A DNA stretch of 64,000 bases, taken from an uncultured Flavobacteriales bacterium (GTDB lineage: Bacteria > Bacteroidota > Bacteroidia > Flavobacteriales_E > Vicingaceae). The DNA lies in contig CAJQON010000017.1 of assembly GCA_905479995.1 (NCBI GenBank), forward strand, positions 1 to 64,000, in the 5' to 3' direction. Every line of letters starts with the position of its first letter. The stretch's first letter is position 1. Both the position numbers and the translations under genes were made by a program. Below the pieces are notes generated by a model that had not been told where the DNA came from, made no database searches, and was given only the letters and a program-made list of their open reading frames with translations. Shown piece by piece: positions 45,285 to 53,306 of the stretch.

Positions 45285-46331
45285 ATGCTTAGTAAAAATA
45301 AATTATATTGGATATTTCAGATAGGTGGCTGGTCTACCTATGCAGCAATAGTTGGAATCTTTAATGTTTTAGCCAATGGCAGTACTTTTACTTTAGAACT
45401 CGTTTTTAGTCTTTTGGCAATTTTATTAATTGTAATAATAGTTTCACATACCTATCGTAAAATTATTAATAAATTAAACTGGATGAACCTTAATGTTTTG
45501 CAGTTAATTCCACGGCTATTATTAGGAACTCTTTTGTCTGGGATAGCGGTTTATATCTTAAAATCGTTAATAATAGAACGACTAATTGTTCAAAATGCAT
45601 ATGAATTTACCTTTAAAGATGCTTTTCCATCAATAGTAAGCTCAGCATTACTTTTTTTAATATGGTCGCTTCTTTATTTTTTATTCCATTATGTAAGCAA
45701 CTACAAAAAAGAAGAAATAAAGAACTTGAAATGGCAAGCTGCTAAAAATGAAATTGAGTTAAATAAATTGAAATCTCAGCTAAATCCTCATTTCATATTT
45801 AATTCTATGAATAGCATTAGAGCTTTGGTAGACGAAAGTCCTGTAAATGCTAAAAACGCCATAACTCAGCTGTCTAACGTGTTAAGAAACTCTTTATTGA
45901 TGGGAAAGAAAAAGTTAATTCCTTTAGGAGACGAAATGAAGTTGGTAAATGATTATTTGGGTTTAGAGAAAACACGTTTTGAAGAACGACTTACTATAAT
46001 AAGAGAAATTAATAAAACATCCGAAAGTTTTCTTGTGCCACCCTTAATGATTCAAACACTTGTAGAAAATGGGATTAAGCATGGAACATCTAAATTACCC
46101 AAAGGCGGAATTTTAAAAATTGTGTCAGAAGTAAAGTCAGATACATTGACAGTTGTTATTTATAACTGTGGAGTTTATGATGAAAACTTGAAAACAGAAA
46201 CTGGCTTTGGAATTGTAAATACAAAGCAGCGGTTGCAGCTAATTTATGGAGATAAAGCACAGTTTTCTATCAAAAATATTGATGGAATGGTTGAAACACA
46301 ACTTACAATTCCCAATGAAACTATACTATAA
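45285..46331 (+). CDS. LytS-type sensor histidine kinase
   Basis: 348 aa. Residues 1-140 have four transmembrane helices. The His-kinase domain of the LytS/YehU type has the phospho-acceptor H169 in QLNPHFIFNSMNSIRALV, then a HATPase region with LVENGIKHGTS and TGFGIVNTKQRL. It is followed 10 nt later by its LytTR regulator, so it forms a two-component system. The sensed signal is unknown. Confidence 0.94.
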   Translation: MLSKNKLYWIFQIGGWSTYAAIVGIFNVLANGSTFTLELVFSLLAILLIVIIVSHTYRKIINKLNWMNLNVLQLIPRLLLGTLLSGIAVYILKSLIIERLIVQNAYEFTFKDAFPSIVSSALLFLIWSLLYFLFHYVSNYKKEEIKNLKWQAAKNEIELNKLKSQLNPHFIFNSMNSIRALVDESPVNAKNAITQLSNVLRNSLLMGKKKLIPLGDEMKLVNDYLGLEKTRFEERLTIIREINKTSESFLVPPLMIQTLVENGIKHGTSKLPKGGILKIVSEVKSDTLTVVIYNCGVYDENLKTETGFGIVNTKQRLQLIYGDKAQFSIKNIDGMVETQLTIPNETIL

Positions 46332-46341
46332 AATTTAAAAA

Positions 46342-47052
46342 ATGAGAGCGATAATAGTAGATGATGAGCGTTTGGCCCGACAGGAACTAAAAAGTTTGTT
46401 GGCAGAGTTTTCCGAAATAGAAATTATACAAGAATGTAATTCTGCTATGGATGCTATTGAGGAAGTAGATAGATTAAAACCAGATGTGGTTTTTTTAGAC
46501 ATACACATGCCTGGAAAAGATGGTTTTGGAGTGCTGGAAGAGTTGGACTATACTCCTCATGTAATATTTGTAACTGCTTATGATGAATATGCTATTAAAG
46601 CTTTTGAAGTAAATGCGTTGGATTATTTGTTAAAGCCCATTCAAACTGATCGGTTAAAAGAAGCCATTAATAAAGTGAACGCAGAGTTGTCACAACCCGT
46701 TATGAACAACGATAAACTTGGCGAAAACAGTCAGGTTTTTGTTAAAGATGGCGAAAAATGTTGGTTTGTAAAACTAGGAGATGTTCCTATGTTTGAGTCT
46801 GAAGGGAATTATGTAAGAGTGTATTTTGACAAGAATAAACCGTTAATATTAAAATCGCTAAACAATTTAGCCAATAGATTAGATGAAGATGTTTTTTTTC
46901 GAGCCAATCGAAAATTTATCATCAACCTAAAGTGGATAGAAAAAATTGAAAACTGGTTTAATGGTGGTTTAATGGTAGAGCTTAAAAATGGCGAAAAAAT
47001 AGAAATTTCTAGACGTCAGGCTAGTAAACTTAGAGAGTTGAAGAGTTTGTAG
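46342..47052 (+). CDS. LytTR-family response regulator
   Basis: 236 aa. The receiver domain has D7/D8 (VDDER), the phospho-acceptor D53 (FLDIHMPGKDGF), T-region FVTAYDE and K-region LKPI. The C-terminal LytTR DNA-binding domain begins near 130 (FVKDGEKCWFVKLGDVPMFE) with later FFRANRKFIINLKWIEKI. It is the partner of the kinase at 45285. Target promoters are not visible here. Confidence 0.95.
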   Translation: MRAIIVDDERLARQELKSLLAEFSEIEIIQECNSAMDAIEEVDRLKPDVVFLDIHMPGKDGFGVLEELDYTPHVIFVTAYDEYAIKAFEVNALDYLLKPIQTDRLKEAINKVNAELSQPVMNNDKLGENSQVFVKDGEKCWFVKLGDVPMFESEGNYVRVYFDKNKPLILKSLNNLANRLDEDVFFRANRKFIINLKWIEKIENWFNGGLMVELKNGEKIEISRRQASKLRELKSL

Positions 47053-47122
47053 CCCTAAAATGGCATTTGTCTATAATAATAATGCGTTAATCTTTAAATA
47101 CTTGCTGTCCGTATAAAATATT

Positions 47123-47161
47123 AAGGAGGGTGTCATTAAAATGCTGATATTTAAACATTAA
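47123..47161 (+). other. Shine-Dalgarno-like site and six-codon ORF before the SiaC-like gene
   Basis: AAGGAGGG (47123-47130) lies 11 nt before an ATG (47141) that opens a six-codon reading frame ending TAA at 47159-47161. The SiaC-like ATG follows 12 nt later. SD sequences are very rare in this genome, so this may be a leader peptide or chance. No expression data exist in the sequence. Confidence 0.35.
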
Positions 47162-47173
47162 GCAATTATAAAG

Positions 47174-47569
47174 ATGGAAATAATTAGAATTGAAGCCACT
47201 GAAGTTTCGCCAAGTGTAGTGTTTGATTTATCAACTAATAATTTTATTATTAAGGGGAAATCTGTTGTTAATGAGGTGGATACGTTTTATGCTCCATTAA
47301 TAGAATGGTTAGAATCTGCTCAGGATAAAATTAACAAAAGAGTAGATTTTGTTTTTGATTTAGAATATTTCAATATCTATTCTTCTAAAAGAATATTATT
47401 TATTCTTTATAAGTTAAGTGACTTAAGAAAAGAAGGCAATGACATTAATGTTATTTGGCACTTCTCTATGGATGATGATGACATGAAAGAAGTAGGTGAG
47501 GACTTTGCCTGTATGGTTAATTTACCTTTCGAATTCATTAGTCATTCTATGGAACCAGAATTAATTTAA
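47174..47569 (+). CDS. SiaC-like protein (DUF1987)
   Basis: 131 aa, matching SiaC-type regulatory phosphoproteins: VSPSVVFDLSTNNFIIKGKS, APLIEWLES and FVFDLEYFNIYSSKRILFILYKL. In Pseudomonas aeruginosa SiaC (from memory) T68 is phosphorylated and controls a diguanylate cyclase; the family motif is NTSS. Here the motif reads N67-I-Y-S-S, so the equivalent Thr is Ile. No SiaA, SiaB or SiaD gene is adjacent. The protein is cytoplasmic. Partners are unknown. Confidence 0.88.
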   Translation: MEIIRIEATEVSPSVVFDLSTNNFIIKGKSVVNEVDTFYAPLIEWLESAQDKINKRVDFVFDLEYFNIYSSKRILFILYKLSDLRKEGNDINVIWHFSMDDDDMKEVGEDFACMVNLPFEFISHSMEPELI

Positions 47570-47652
47570 AACCCAAGTATTTTTTTAAATTTTATTGCTC
47601 ACCTTTGCCGTTAATTAACTGTATTGGTTGTTCAATTATTTATAATTTATCT

Positions 47653-48312
47653 ATGAAAAAAGTTTCTTTAGCCTTAAATGTGGCATTAACTGTAGCTGTT
47701 ATTGTACTTTATATCCTTCATTTTTCTGGCGGAAATACAAGTACCGAAAATAATGATGCAATGCTTGCTGACTCAATAGCTGATTCTACTGAAACAGTAG
47801 ATGCAGTTGAACCTGTAAATTCTAAAATTGGGTACATTAATGTAGATTCTTTGCAAGCAGAATATAAGCTGTATACTGAATTGATGAATAAACTTAAAGG
47901 AAGAGAAAAAAGATATTCTTCAGAATTAAATAACAAAATGGCTGCGTTGGAGCAAAAAGCGAGATTGTTTCAAGAAAAAGCACCAACTATGAGTCAATTT
48001 GAAGGGCAAAGTAAGCAAAAGGAGTTGATGGAAGAAGAGCAGAGATTGTATAAAATGAGAGATGATTTTGCAGCTAAATTTCAGAACGAACAATTAAAAT
48101 TAGACAAACAATTTAGAGGTACTGTAACAGAGTATATTGAAAAGTATAACCTAAAAAGTGATTATAATATTATTATTGGAGCTTCAGAATTAGGCAATAA
48201 AGTGTTGTTTTTTAAAGAAGGAATTAACATTACTGATCAAATCGTAGAAGGGCTAAACGAACAATACGATGAGGAAAAGGCAGCTGAAAATAAGAATAAA
48301 GAAGCCAAGTAA
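47653..48312 (+). CDS. OmpH/Skp-like protein
   Basis: 219 aa from the ATG at 47653, which gives a hydrophobic N-terminal anchor (VSLALNVALTVAVIVLYILHF). A TTG at 47605 in frame would add 16 residues before it. The segment KIGYINVDSLQAEYKLYTELMNKL and the long helical stretch to about 170 match the Skp/OmpH family of periplasmic chaperones. It is probably membrane-tethered. Its stop overlaps the next start (TAATG). Confidence 0.88.
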   Translation: MKKVSLALNVALTVAVIVLYILHFSGGNTSTENNDAMLADSIADSTETVDAVEPVNSKIGYINVDSLQAEYKLYTELMNKLKGREKRYSSELNNKMAALEQKARLFQEKAPTMSQFEGQSKQKELMEEEQRLYKMRDDFAAKFQNEQLKLDKQFRGTVTEYIEKYNLKSDYNIIIGASELGNKVLFFKEGINITDQIVEGLNEQYDEEKAAENKNKEAK

Positions 48313-48872
48313 TGATTATTGCAGAAAAACTAAAAAGAGAAAACATAGCCGAGTACATTTTGTACATGTGGCAGGTTGAAGATATTATTCGGTCTAATAA
48401 TTTTGATTTAACTCAAATATCAGATCTGGTAATTACTAAATTTGAAGGATCTGAAGAAGGGCATTACAAAATGAAGTTTTGGTATCAGAACCTAATTGAG
48501 GAAATGATGAAAGAGGGAATTACTGATAAAGGACATCTAAAATTAACCTTGAAATTAATTGAAGAGTTAAATAACCTTCACAATTCATTGCTAACAACAC
48601 TTCAAGATAAGTTGTACCAAGAGCAATATTTAAAAGCAAAAGACCATTTAAATAAGTTTAGATTAAAAACTGGAGCAGATTCTCAAGGAGAAGTTTATAG
48701 CTGTTTTATTGGGCTTTACGGTTTGTTTTTGCTGCGCTTAAAACAAGCTGAAATTAGTGATTCTACTAAAGAATCTATGTCTACTTTTAGTGGCTTATTG
48801 GCCATTTTAACCGATCGGTACCACAAATTGTTAAATGGAGAGTTAAAATTACCTGTAGAAAAAAGCAACTAA
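48312..48872 (+). CDS. DUF4924-family protein
   Basis: 186 aa, all-helical, cytoplasmic. The sequence AEKLKRENIAEYILYMWQVED is typical of DUF4924 proteins found in Bacteroidota. No catalytic residues or function known. It overlaps the OmpH-like gene by the TAATG junction and so is cotranscribed with it. Confidence 0.85.
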   Translation: MIIAEKLKRENIAEYILYMWQVEDIIRSNNFDLTQISDLVITKFEGSEEGHYKMKFWYQNLIEEMMKEGITDKGHLKLTLKLIEELNNLHNSLLTTLQDKLYQEQYLKAKDHLNKFRLKTGADSQGEVYSCFIGLYGLFLLRLKQAEISDSTKESMSTFSGLLAILTDRYHKLLNGELKLPVEKSN

Positions 48873-48920
48873 TACAATAATTTTCAGTCTTATACGTAGT
48901 ATATTTGCTGTTAAACTGTT

Positions 48921-50450
48921 GTGAAAAAACTACTTTGTATCATATCATTTTTTTTTGCCGTATTTAATGCTCAATCTAATTGTGTAAGCGGAACTGTTGC
49001 TGCACCTGTGGTTGATAGTATTACCGTTGATATTGCTGGTAATGTAACCATTTGTTGGCAAGCTGTTCCCGATCCTGATGTAGTTTCTTACACCATTTTT
49101 ATGATTAACCCAATTACTAGTGCCAACGATAGTATAAATATTGTTGCTGCTCCAGGGAACTGTTTTACGCTGCCTTTTGGCTTAAATACATCTGATTTAG
49201 AAACGGTTGAATTGGGTGTTGTCGCTAAAGATGTCTGTAATAACTCTAGTCCAGTTGGTGTAAACTACCACAACACTATCCATTTGGAAAACACCCTTGA
49301 TATTTGTGCTGCAAGTATCTCTTTAACTTGGAATGCTTACGATGATTTTCCTACAGGAACAAATTTGGACTACAAGGTTTTTGTTAGTGTTAATGCTGGG
49401 CCATATAGTATTACTGGAAATACAACGGCATTAAACTATACTTATGCAGGAATTGTTCAGGGTTCTACTTACGATTTTTATGTAGTAGGTGTTGAAAATA
49501 ATGGTGTTGGACCCGCAAGTTCTTCTTCTAACGATATTCAAATAAATACGGTTAACTTTTTAAAAGACCCGGCTTATAATTATTTGTATACAGCAACGGT
49601 AGTAGATTCTCAGTTAGTTGACGTCCAGTTTTATGTTGATACCTCTGCAGATATTAGCCATTATAATATTCAAAGATCTGAGAGCATAACTGGACCTTTT
49701 GTTACGATAGGTTCCGTGTCTGCTAGTATTGGCATGAATCCTTTAGTGACATATTATGATTATGACGTAAACGCGATAGATCGTTACTACGTTTATCAAG
49801 TAGAAACGATTAACAGTTGTGGTGATTTAAAGTTAACCTCTAACATAGGAAAAACAATATGGCTTTATGTAGAATCTGATGGAGTTGGAGAGAAAAATAT
49901 CTTAACATTTACGAGTTACGAAAATTGGTTGGGTGGAGTTAATACTTACGAAATTCATCGATCTGTTGGTGGGATTTGGGAAAGCTCTCCCGTTGCAACC
50001 GTTTCAGCATTTGGCGATACTGCTGTTTATGAAGACAATATAATGCAAGTTGTTGAAGGGAATGGAGAGTTTTGTTATAAAGTAATTGCTCAAGAGGGTG
50101 TTATTGCTCATGTTGGTGGTATTCCCGCAGCATCAAGTACGTCAAATGAAAGTTGTGCATTGCATGAGCCGCTTTTGTATGTTCCAAATGCATTTTCACC
50201 ATTAAGCCCTTACAATTATGAGTTTAAACCAGTATTAACCTTTTCGGAGCCAGCAGGCTACTTAATGCAAATTTATAACCGTTGGGGACAAATTGTATTT
50301 GAAACTAAAGAGTTAGATGTAGGTTGGAATGGTCGACCAAACAATGTCGGCTTGATGAGTCCCATAGGTTCTTATGTATACTTAATTAAATTTCAGGGTG
50401 CCAATGGAGATGATTTCTCGAAAAGAGGACTGATTAATTTATTAAACTAA
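48921..50450 (+). CDS. Exported protein with fibronectin-type domains and gliding-associated C-terminus
   Basis: 509 aa starting at GTG. Residues 1-19 are a signal peptide (LLCIISFFFAVFNAQS). Four or so Fn3-like beta-sandwich segments follow (VSYTIFMINP, LDYKVFVSVN, ISHYNIQRSE, VNTYEIHRSV). The C-terminal 90 residues are a gliding motility-associated domain (VPNAFSPLSPYNYEFKP, IYNRWGQIVFE, and GWNGRPNN), which acts as a T9SS type B sorting signal. Its stop overlaps the convergent fdhD stop by 4 nt. A substrate for binding is not apparent. Confidence 0.88.
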   Translation: MKKLLCIISFFFAVFNAQSNCVSGTVAAPVVDSITVDIAGNVTICWQAVPDPDVVSYTIFMINPITSANDSINIVAAPGNCFTLPFGLNTSDLETVELGVVAKDVCNNSSPVGVNYHNTIHLENTLDICAASISLTWNAYDDFPTGTNLDYKVFVSVNAGPYSITGNTTALNYTYAGIVQGSTYDFYVVGVENNGVGPASSSSNDIQINTVNFLKDPAYNYLYTATVVDSQLVDVQFYVDTSADISHYNIQRSESITGPFVTIGSVSASIGMNPLVTYYDYDVNAIDRYYVYQVETINSCGDLKLTSNIGKTIWLYVESDGVGEKNILTFTSYENWLGGVNTYEIHRSVGGIWESSPVATVSAFGDTAVYEDNIMQVVEGNGEFCYKVIAQEGVIAHVGGIPAASSTSNESCALHEPLLYVPNAFSPLSPYNYEFKPVLTFSEPAGYLMQIYNRWGQIVFETKELDVGWNGRPNNVGLMSPIGSYVYLIKFQGANGDDFSKRGLINLLN

Positions 50451-51238
50451 TCATAAATTCTATTTGGGTGGGCGTAACATGTTGCTTTGGCATCTCTACA
50501 AAAGCCTAGTAAAGTAATGCCCAATTCCTTAGCAAAATCTACCGCTAATGATGAGGGTGCTGAAACGGCTGCTAAAATTGGGATTTTTGCAGCAAATACT
50601 TTAGATACAATTTCATAAGAAACTCTTCCACTAACAGTAATGCAGTTGGCTTTGTTTAGTAAATTATTAATTAACAAATACCCAATTACTTTGTCAACAG
50701 CATTATGCCTACCAATATCTTCCATGGTGCAAAGTAGTTGCCCCGAAGAACTAAATGCAGATGCAGCATGTGAACCTCCTGAAAGCTCAAAAGTATCTTG
50801 GTGTTGACGCATTAAATCGAACATTCCTTGTAGTTGGTCTATCTTTAATGGATAAGTACTTTTTAAATGTTTCGAAGTATCTAATTCTTCTAATTCTGTT
50901 TTGCCACAGATTCCGCAAGAGGAAGCCGAAAGAAAGCTTCTACTGTTCGAATAACCAGTTCTTAATAAATTGGCTGATATAGAAAGATTAGCATCTGTAA
51001 TCATCTTCTCGTCATTTTCTACAATGGTTATTTTAGGGTTTGTTTCGTGGCGATAAATGTCTTCTGAATAAAGCAACCCTCTAATCAATTCAATATCATT
51101 GCCCGGAGTGCGCATGGTAATGGTAAAAGGCTTGTTGTTAATGCTAATTTGTAAAGCCTGTTCAACAGTTAAAGCATCATTAACCAAAGAGCTACCTTTG
51201 ATACTAAATTTATTTCCTTGGTAATTGTTAACTGACAT
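50447..51238 (-). CDS. fdhD: Formate dehydrogenase accessory sulfurtransferase FdhD
   Basis: 263 aa. FdhD moves sulfur from a cysteine desulfurase to the molybdenum cofactor of formate dehydrogenase. The Cys pair is C108 and C111 in SASSCGICGKTE. Other conserved blocks are FTITMRTPGNDIELIRGLL and MEDIGRHNAVDKVIG. No formate dehydrogenase gene is in the window. It starts 4 nt after the methyltransferase gene. Confidence 0.94.
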   Translation of the reverse strand: MSVNNYQGNKFSIKGSSLVNDALTVEQALQISINNKPFTITMRTPGNDIELIRGLLYSEDIYRHETNPKITIVENDEKMITDANLSISANLLRTGYSNSRSFLSASSCGICGKTELEELDTSKHLKSTYPLKIDQLQGMFDLMRQHQDTFELSGGSHAASAFSSSGQLLCTMEDIGRHNAVDKVIGYLLINNLLNKANCITVSGRVSYEIVSKVFAAKIPILAAVSAPSSLAVDFAKELGITLLGFCRDAKATCYAHPNRIYD

Positions 51239-51242
51239 TGCT

Positions 51243-51947
51243 TTAAAGCTTCAAATAAAAATCTTTGGTTAAAGTTATATAATCTTTGGTATACACATGC
51301 CTTTTGTCGGTTTCAATCGTTAATTTTTCACTTCTAATTTCTTTCTTTTGGAAAGTAAATTCCATTATAATTCGTTTGACAGGTTTTGTTGTATTTGGTT
51401 TTACCTTACAAATTCGATTTAAAAACAATTCGTTTTGTTCAGCCAAATCAATAAATTGGTAGGCTTCAGTTTTGGGTAGAATTACAGAGAATGTTCCATC
51501 ATTTTTAAGTAATCTTTTACAGCTTTCTATTAATGTTTGATGCGGTAAATCGTCTGTGTGCCTTGCCATACTCCTAGTTTTTTCAGGAGCTTTATATGAA
51601 TTGATGAAAAAGGGAGGATTAGAAATAATGAGGTCGTACTTTTTGTTAGGACTAAAATTTTGAATGGATGAATGGATGGGGTTTAATCGATCTTTCCAAT
51701 TGGAATTTGTAAAGTTCTCTTTTGATTGATGATAAGCTGCCTCATCTAATTCTAAGGCATCTATAGTTGCTAAGCTTGAGCGTTGAGCCATCATTAATGC
51801 AATTAGTCCAGTTCCAGTTCCAATGTCTAAAACAGTATTATCTGAAGTTTTAGACCAAGCGCCTAATAATACGCCATCCGTTCCTACCTTCATAGCGGTG
51901 TTGGCTTGTTTTATGCAAAAATGTTTGAATTGGAAGGGAGTTTCCAT
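51243..51947 (-). CDS. trmN6: tRNA1(Val) adenine-37 N6-methyltransferase (TrmN6 type)
   Basis: 234 aa, SAM-dependent methyltransferase. Motif I is LDIGTGTGLIALMMAQRS (residues about 40-57). The catalytic NPPF motif is in DLIISNPPFFINSY, which marks N6-adenine enzymes. The start FQFKHFCIKQANTAMKVGTDGVLLGAW is typical of the YfiC/TrmN6 family. It is transcribed in the rimM direction with fdhD following. The exact tRNA target rests on family membership. Confidence 0.92.
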   Translation of the reverse strand: METPFQFKHFCIKQANTAMKVGTDGVLLGAWSKTSDNTVLDIGTGTGLIALMMAQRSSLATIDALELDEAAYHQSKENFTNSNWKDRLNPIHSSIQNFSPNKKYDLIISNPPFFINSYKAPEKTRSMARHTDDLPHQTLIESCKRLLKNDGTFSVILPKTEAYQFIDLAEQNELFLNRICKVKPNTTKPVKRIIMEFTFQKKEIRSEKLTIETDKRHVYTKDYITLTKDFYLKL

Positions 51948-51953
51948 TTCGAT

Positions 51954-52493
51954 TTATTCTAAATACAATTCAATGAGTCCTTCAGGTGAAGTTACCAAAA
52001 TTTTTTTGTTGGCTCGATCAACTTCTATTACGATATCATCAGTAATTGGTATTAAAATTTCCTTTCCATCACTGTTTACAATTTCAAAAATCGCTTGAGT
52101 AGGATATTCTAGAACTTGCTTTATTTTCCCAACATCACCTAGTCTAGTGTCAGTAATAGTAAAATCAATTATTTCGTGGAAGTAAAATTTGGTTCCGGTT
52201 AATTCTGGAAGACTGTTTAATGGTAGGTAAACCGATTTTCCTATGTAAGGTTTAGCCTCACCAACAGAGTCAATGTCTTCTATTTTAATGCGTAAAGTAC
52301 CATTGTTTAGTACTTGGGAATTGCTTAAAAAAAAAGGAATCAGTGTTTTATCCTGCTTACTTGCTTGGATTAACACTGATTCCAGATTTTTGTATTCTTC
52401 AGGATTGTCAACATCAGGTTTGATGATGATTTCTCCATCTTTACCATGAATTTTCGAAGTGTAACCTAAATAATAGCACGCTTCAATATTCAT
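51954..52493 (-). CDS. rimM: Ribosome maturation factor RimM
   Basis: 179 aa from the ATG at 52493. The reading frame upstream of it is only the Leu/Lys-rich shadow of the rpsP tail. RimM helps 16S rRNA 3'-domain folding with ribosomal protein S19. The N-terminal ACYYLGYTSKIHGKDGEIIIK and C-terminal IPITDDIVIEVDRANKKILV fit the family. It begins 10 nt after the rpsP stop, the usual rpsP-rimM order. A run of nine T on the coding strand (52327-52335) is a slippage-prone spot. Confidence 0.93.
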   Translation of the reverse strand: MNIEACYYLGYTSKIHGKDGEIIIKPDVDNPEEYKNLESVLIQASKQDKTLIPFFLSNSQVLNNGTLRIKIEDIDSVGEAKPYIGKSVYLPLNSLPELTGTKFYFHEIIDFTITDTRLGDVGKIKQVLEYPTQAIFEIVNSDGKEILIPITDDIVIEVDRANKKILVTSPEGLIELYLE

Positions 52494-52503
52494 AGTGTAT
52501 GTT

Positions 52504-53208
52504 TTACTCTTCTGCTTTTTTATCCTGCTCATTCGCAGTGTCTTCTGCAGGAGCTTCAGCAGCTGCAGGAGCTTCCTCAGTAGGAGCAGCTTCAACAGGA
52601 GCAGCTTCTTCAGTAGCAGGAGCTTCAACTTTTTCTTCTGCCGGAGCAGCTTCTTCAGTTGTTGCTTCAGCAGCAGGCGCTTCTTCCGTAGCAGGTGCTT
52701 CTTCAGTTGCATTTGCAGCTTCTTCAGCAGCAGCAGCTTCAGCAGCTAATGCCGATGTTTTTGCTAATACTTCAGCAGCTTTCTTTTCGTTAGCAGCTTT
52801 TTCAGCAGCCATTCTTGCGTTTTCAGCATCAGCACTTGCTTTTGCTAAACCGTCAACTTTTCCAGCTACTTTGCTTTCTTTTTCTTTCATCCAAGCTTCA
52901 AATTTCTTGTCAGCTTGAGCTTGAGTCATAGCACCTTTTAATACACCTCTATCAAGGTGGTCTTTGTGCATTATTCCTTTGTAAGACAATAACGCTCGGC
53001 AAGTATCAGTAGGTTGTGCACCTTCTTTTACCCAGTGTAAGCATCTGGCAAAGTCAATATCAATGGTTGCAGGGTTGTCGTTTGGATTATAAGAACCTAA
53101 TTTTTCTATAAACTTCCCATCACGTGGGGCACGAGCATCCGCTACAACTACATGGTAATAAGCATAGCTTTTTTTACCGTGTCTTTGTAATCTAATTTTT
53201 GTAGGCAT
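52504..53208 (-). CDS. rpsP: Ribosomal protein bS16 with long Ala/Glu-rich tail
   Basis: 234 aa. Residues 1 to about 82 are a normal bS16 ([37 protein letters not shown]). Residues about 83-140 are a Lys/Ala/Glu helix-forming segment. Residues about 140-234 are very low-complexity (repeats of [13 protein letters not shown] type). A usual bS16 is 80-90 aa, so this adds about 150 residues. Tails of this kind are seen in Bacteroidota bS16. A promoter is at 53245-53274; rimM follows. Confidence 0.95.
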   Translation of the reverse strand: MPTKIRLQRHGKKSYAYYHVVVADARAPRDGKFIEKLGSYNPNDNPATIDIDFARCLHWVKEGAQPTDTCRALLSYKGIMHKDHLDRGVLKGAMTQAQADKKFEAWMKEKESKVAGKVDGLAKASADAENARMAAEKAANEKKAAEVLAKTSALAAEAAAAEEAANATEEAPATEEAPAAEATTEEAAPAEEKVEAPATEEAAPVEAAPTEEAPAAAEAPAEDTANEQDKKAEE

Positions 53209-53244
53209 TTCTTAAAATTGTTAATTATTAATTATTTCAGCCTG

Positions 53245-53274
53245 CAAATGTATAAAAAAGGTTTTATAAATCAA
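53245..53274 (-). promoter_or_regulatory. Promoter of rpsP
   Basis: TTG (53274-53272), 19 nt gap, TACATTTG (53252-53245) on the minus strand, an excellent match to the Bacteroidota consensus. The leader before rpsP is about 30 nt. The -33 box lies only about 33 nt from the stop codon of dnaX. Confidence 0.75.
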
Positions 53275-53306
53275 TCGATTACAAAGAAAAATCCTTAAGA
53301 ATTTTA

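Noticed and set aside
52494-52712. Leu/Lys-rich N-terminal extension of RimM
   Set aside because: It is the out-of-frame reading of the rpsP tail repeats. The RimM family begins at the ATG at 52493, just after the rpsP stop.
52495-52918. Two long plus-strand reading frames rich in Ser and Ala opposite rpsP and rimM
   Set aside because: They are the antisense of the Ala/Glu-rich rpsP tail. Their composition is set by the codons of the real gene, and no start context or promoter is seen.
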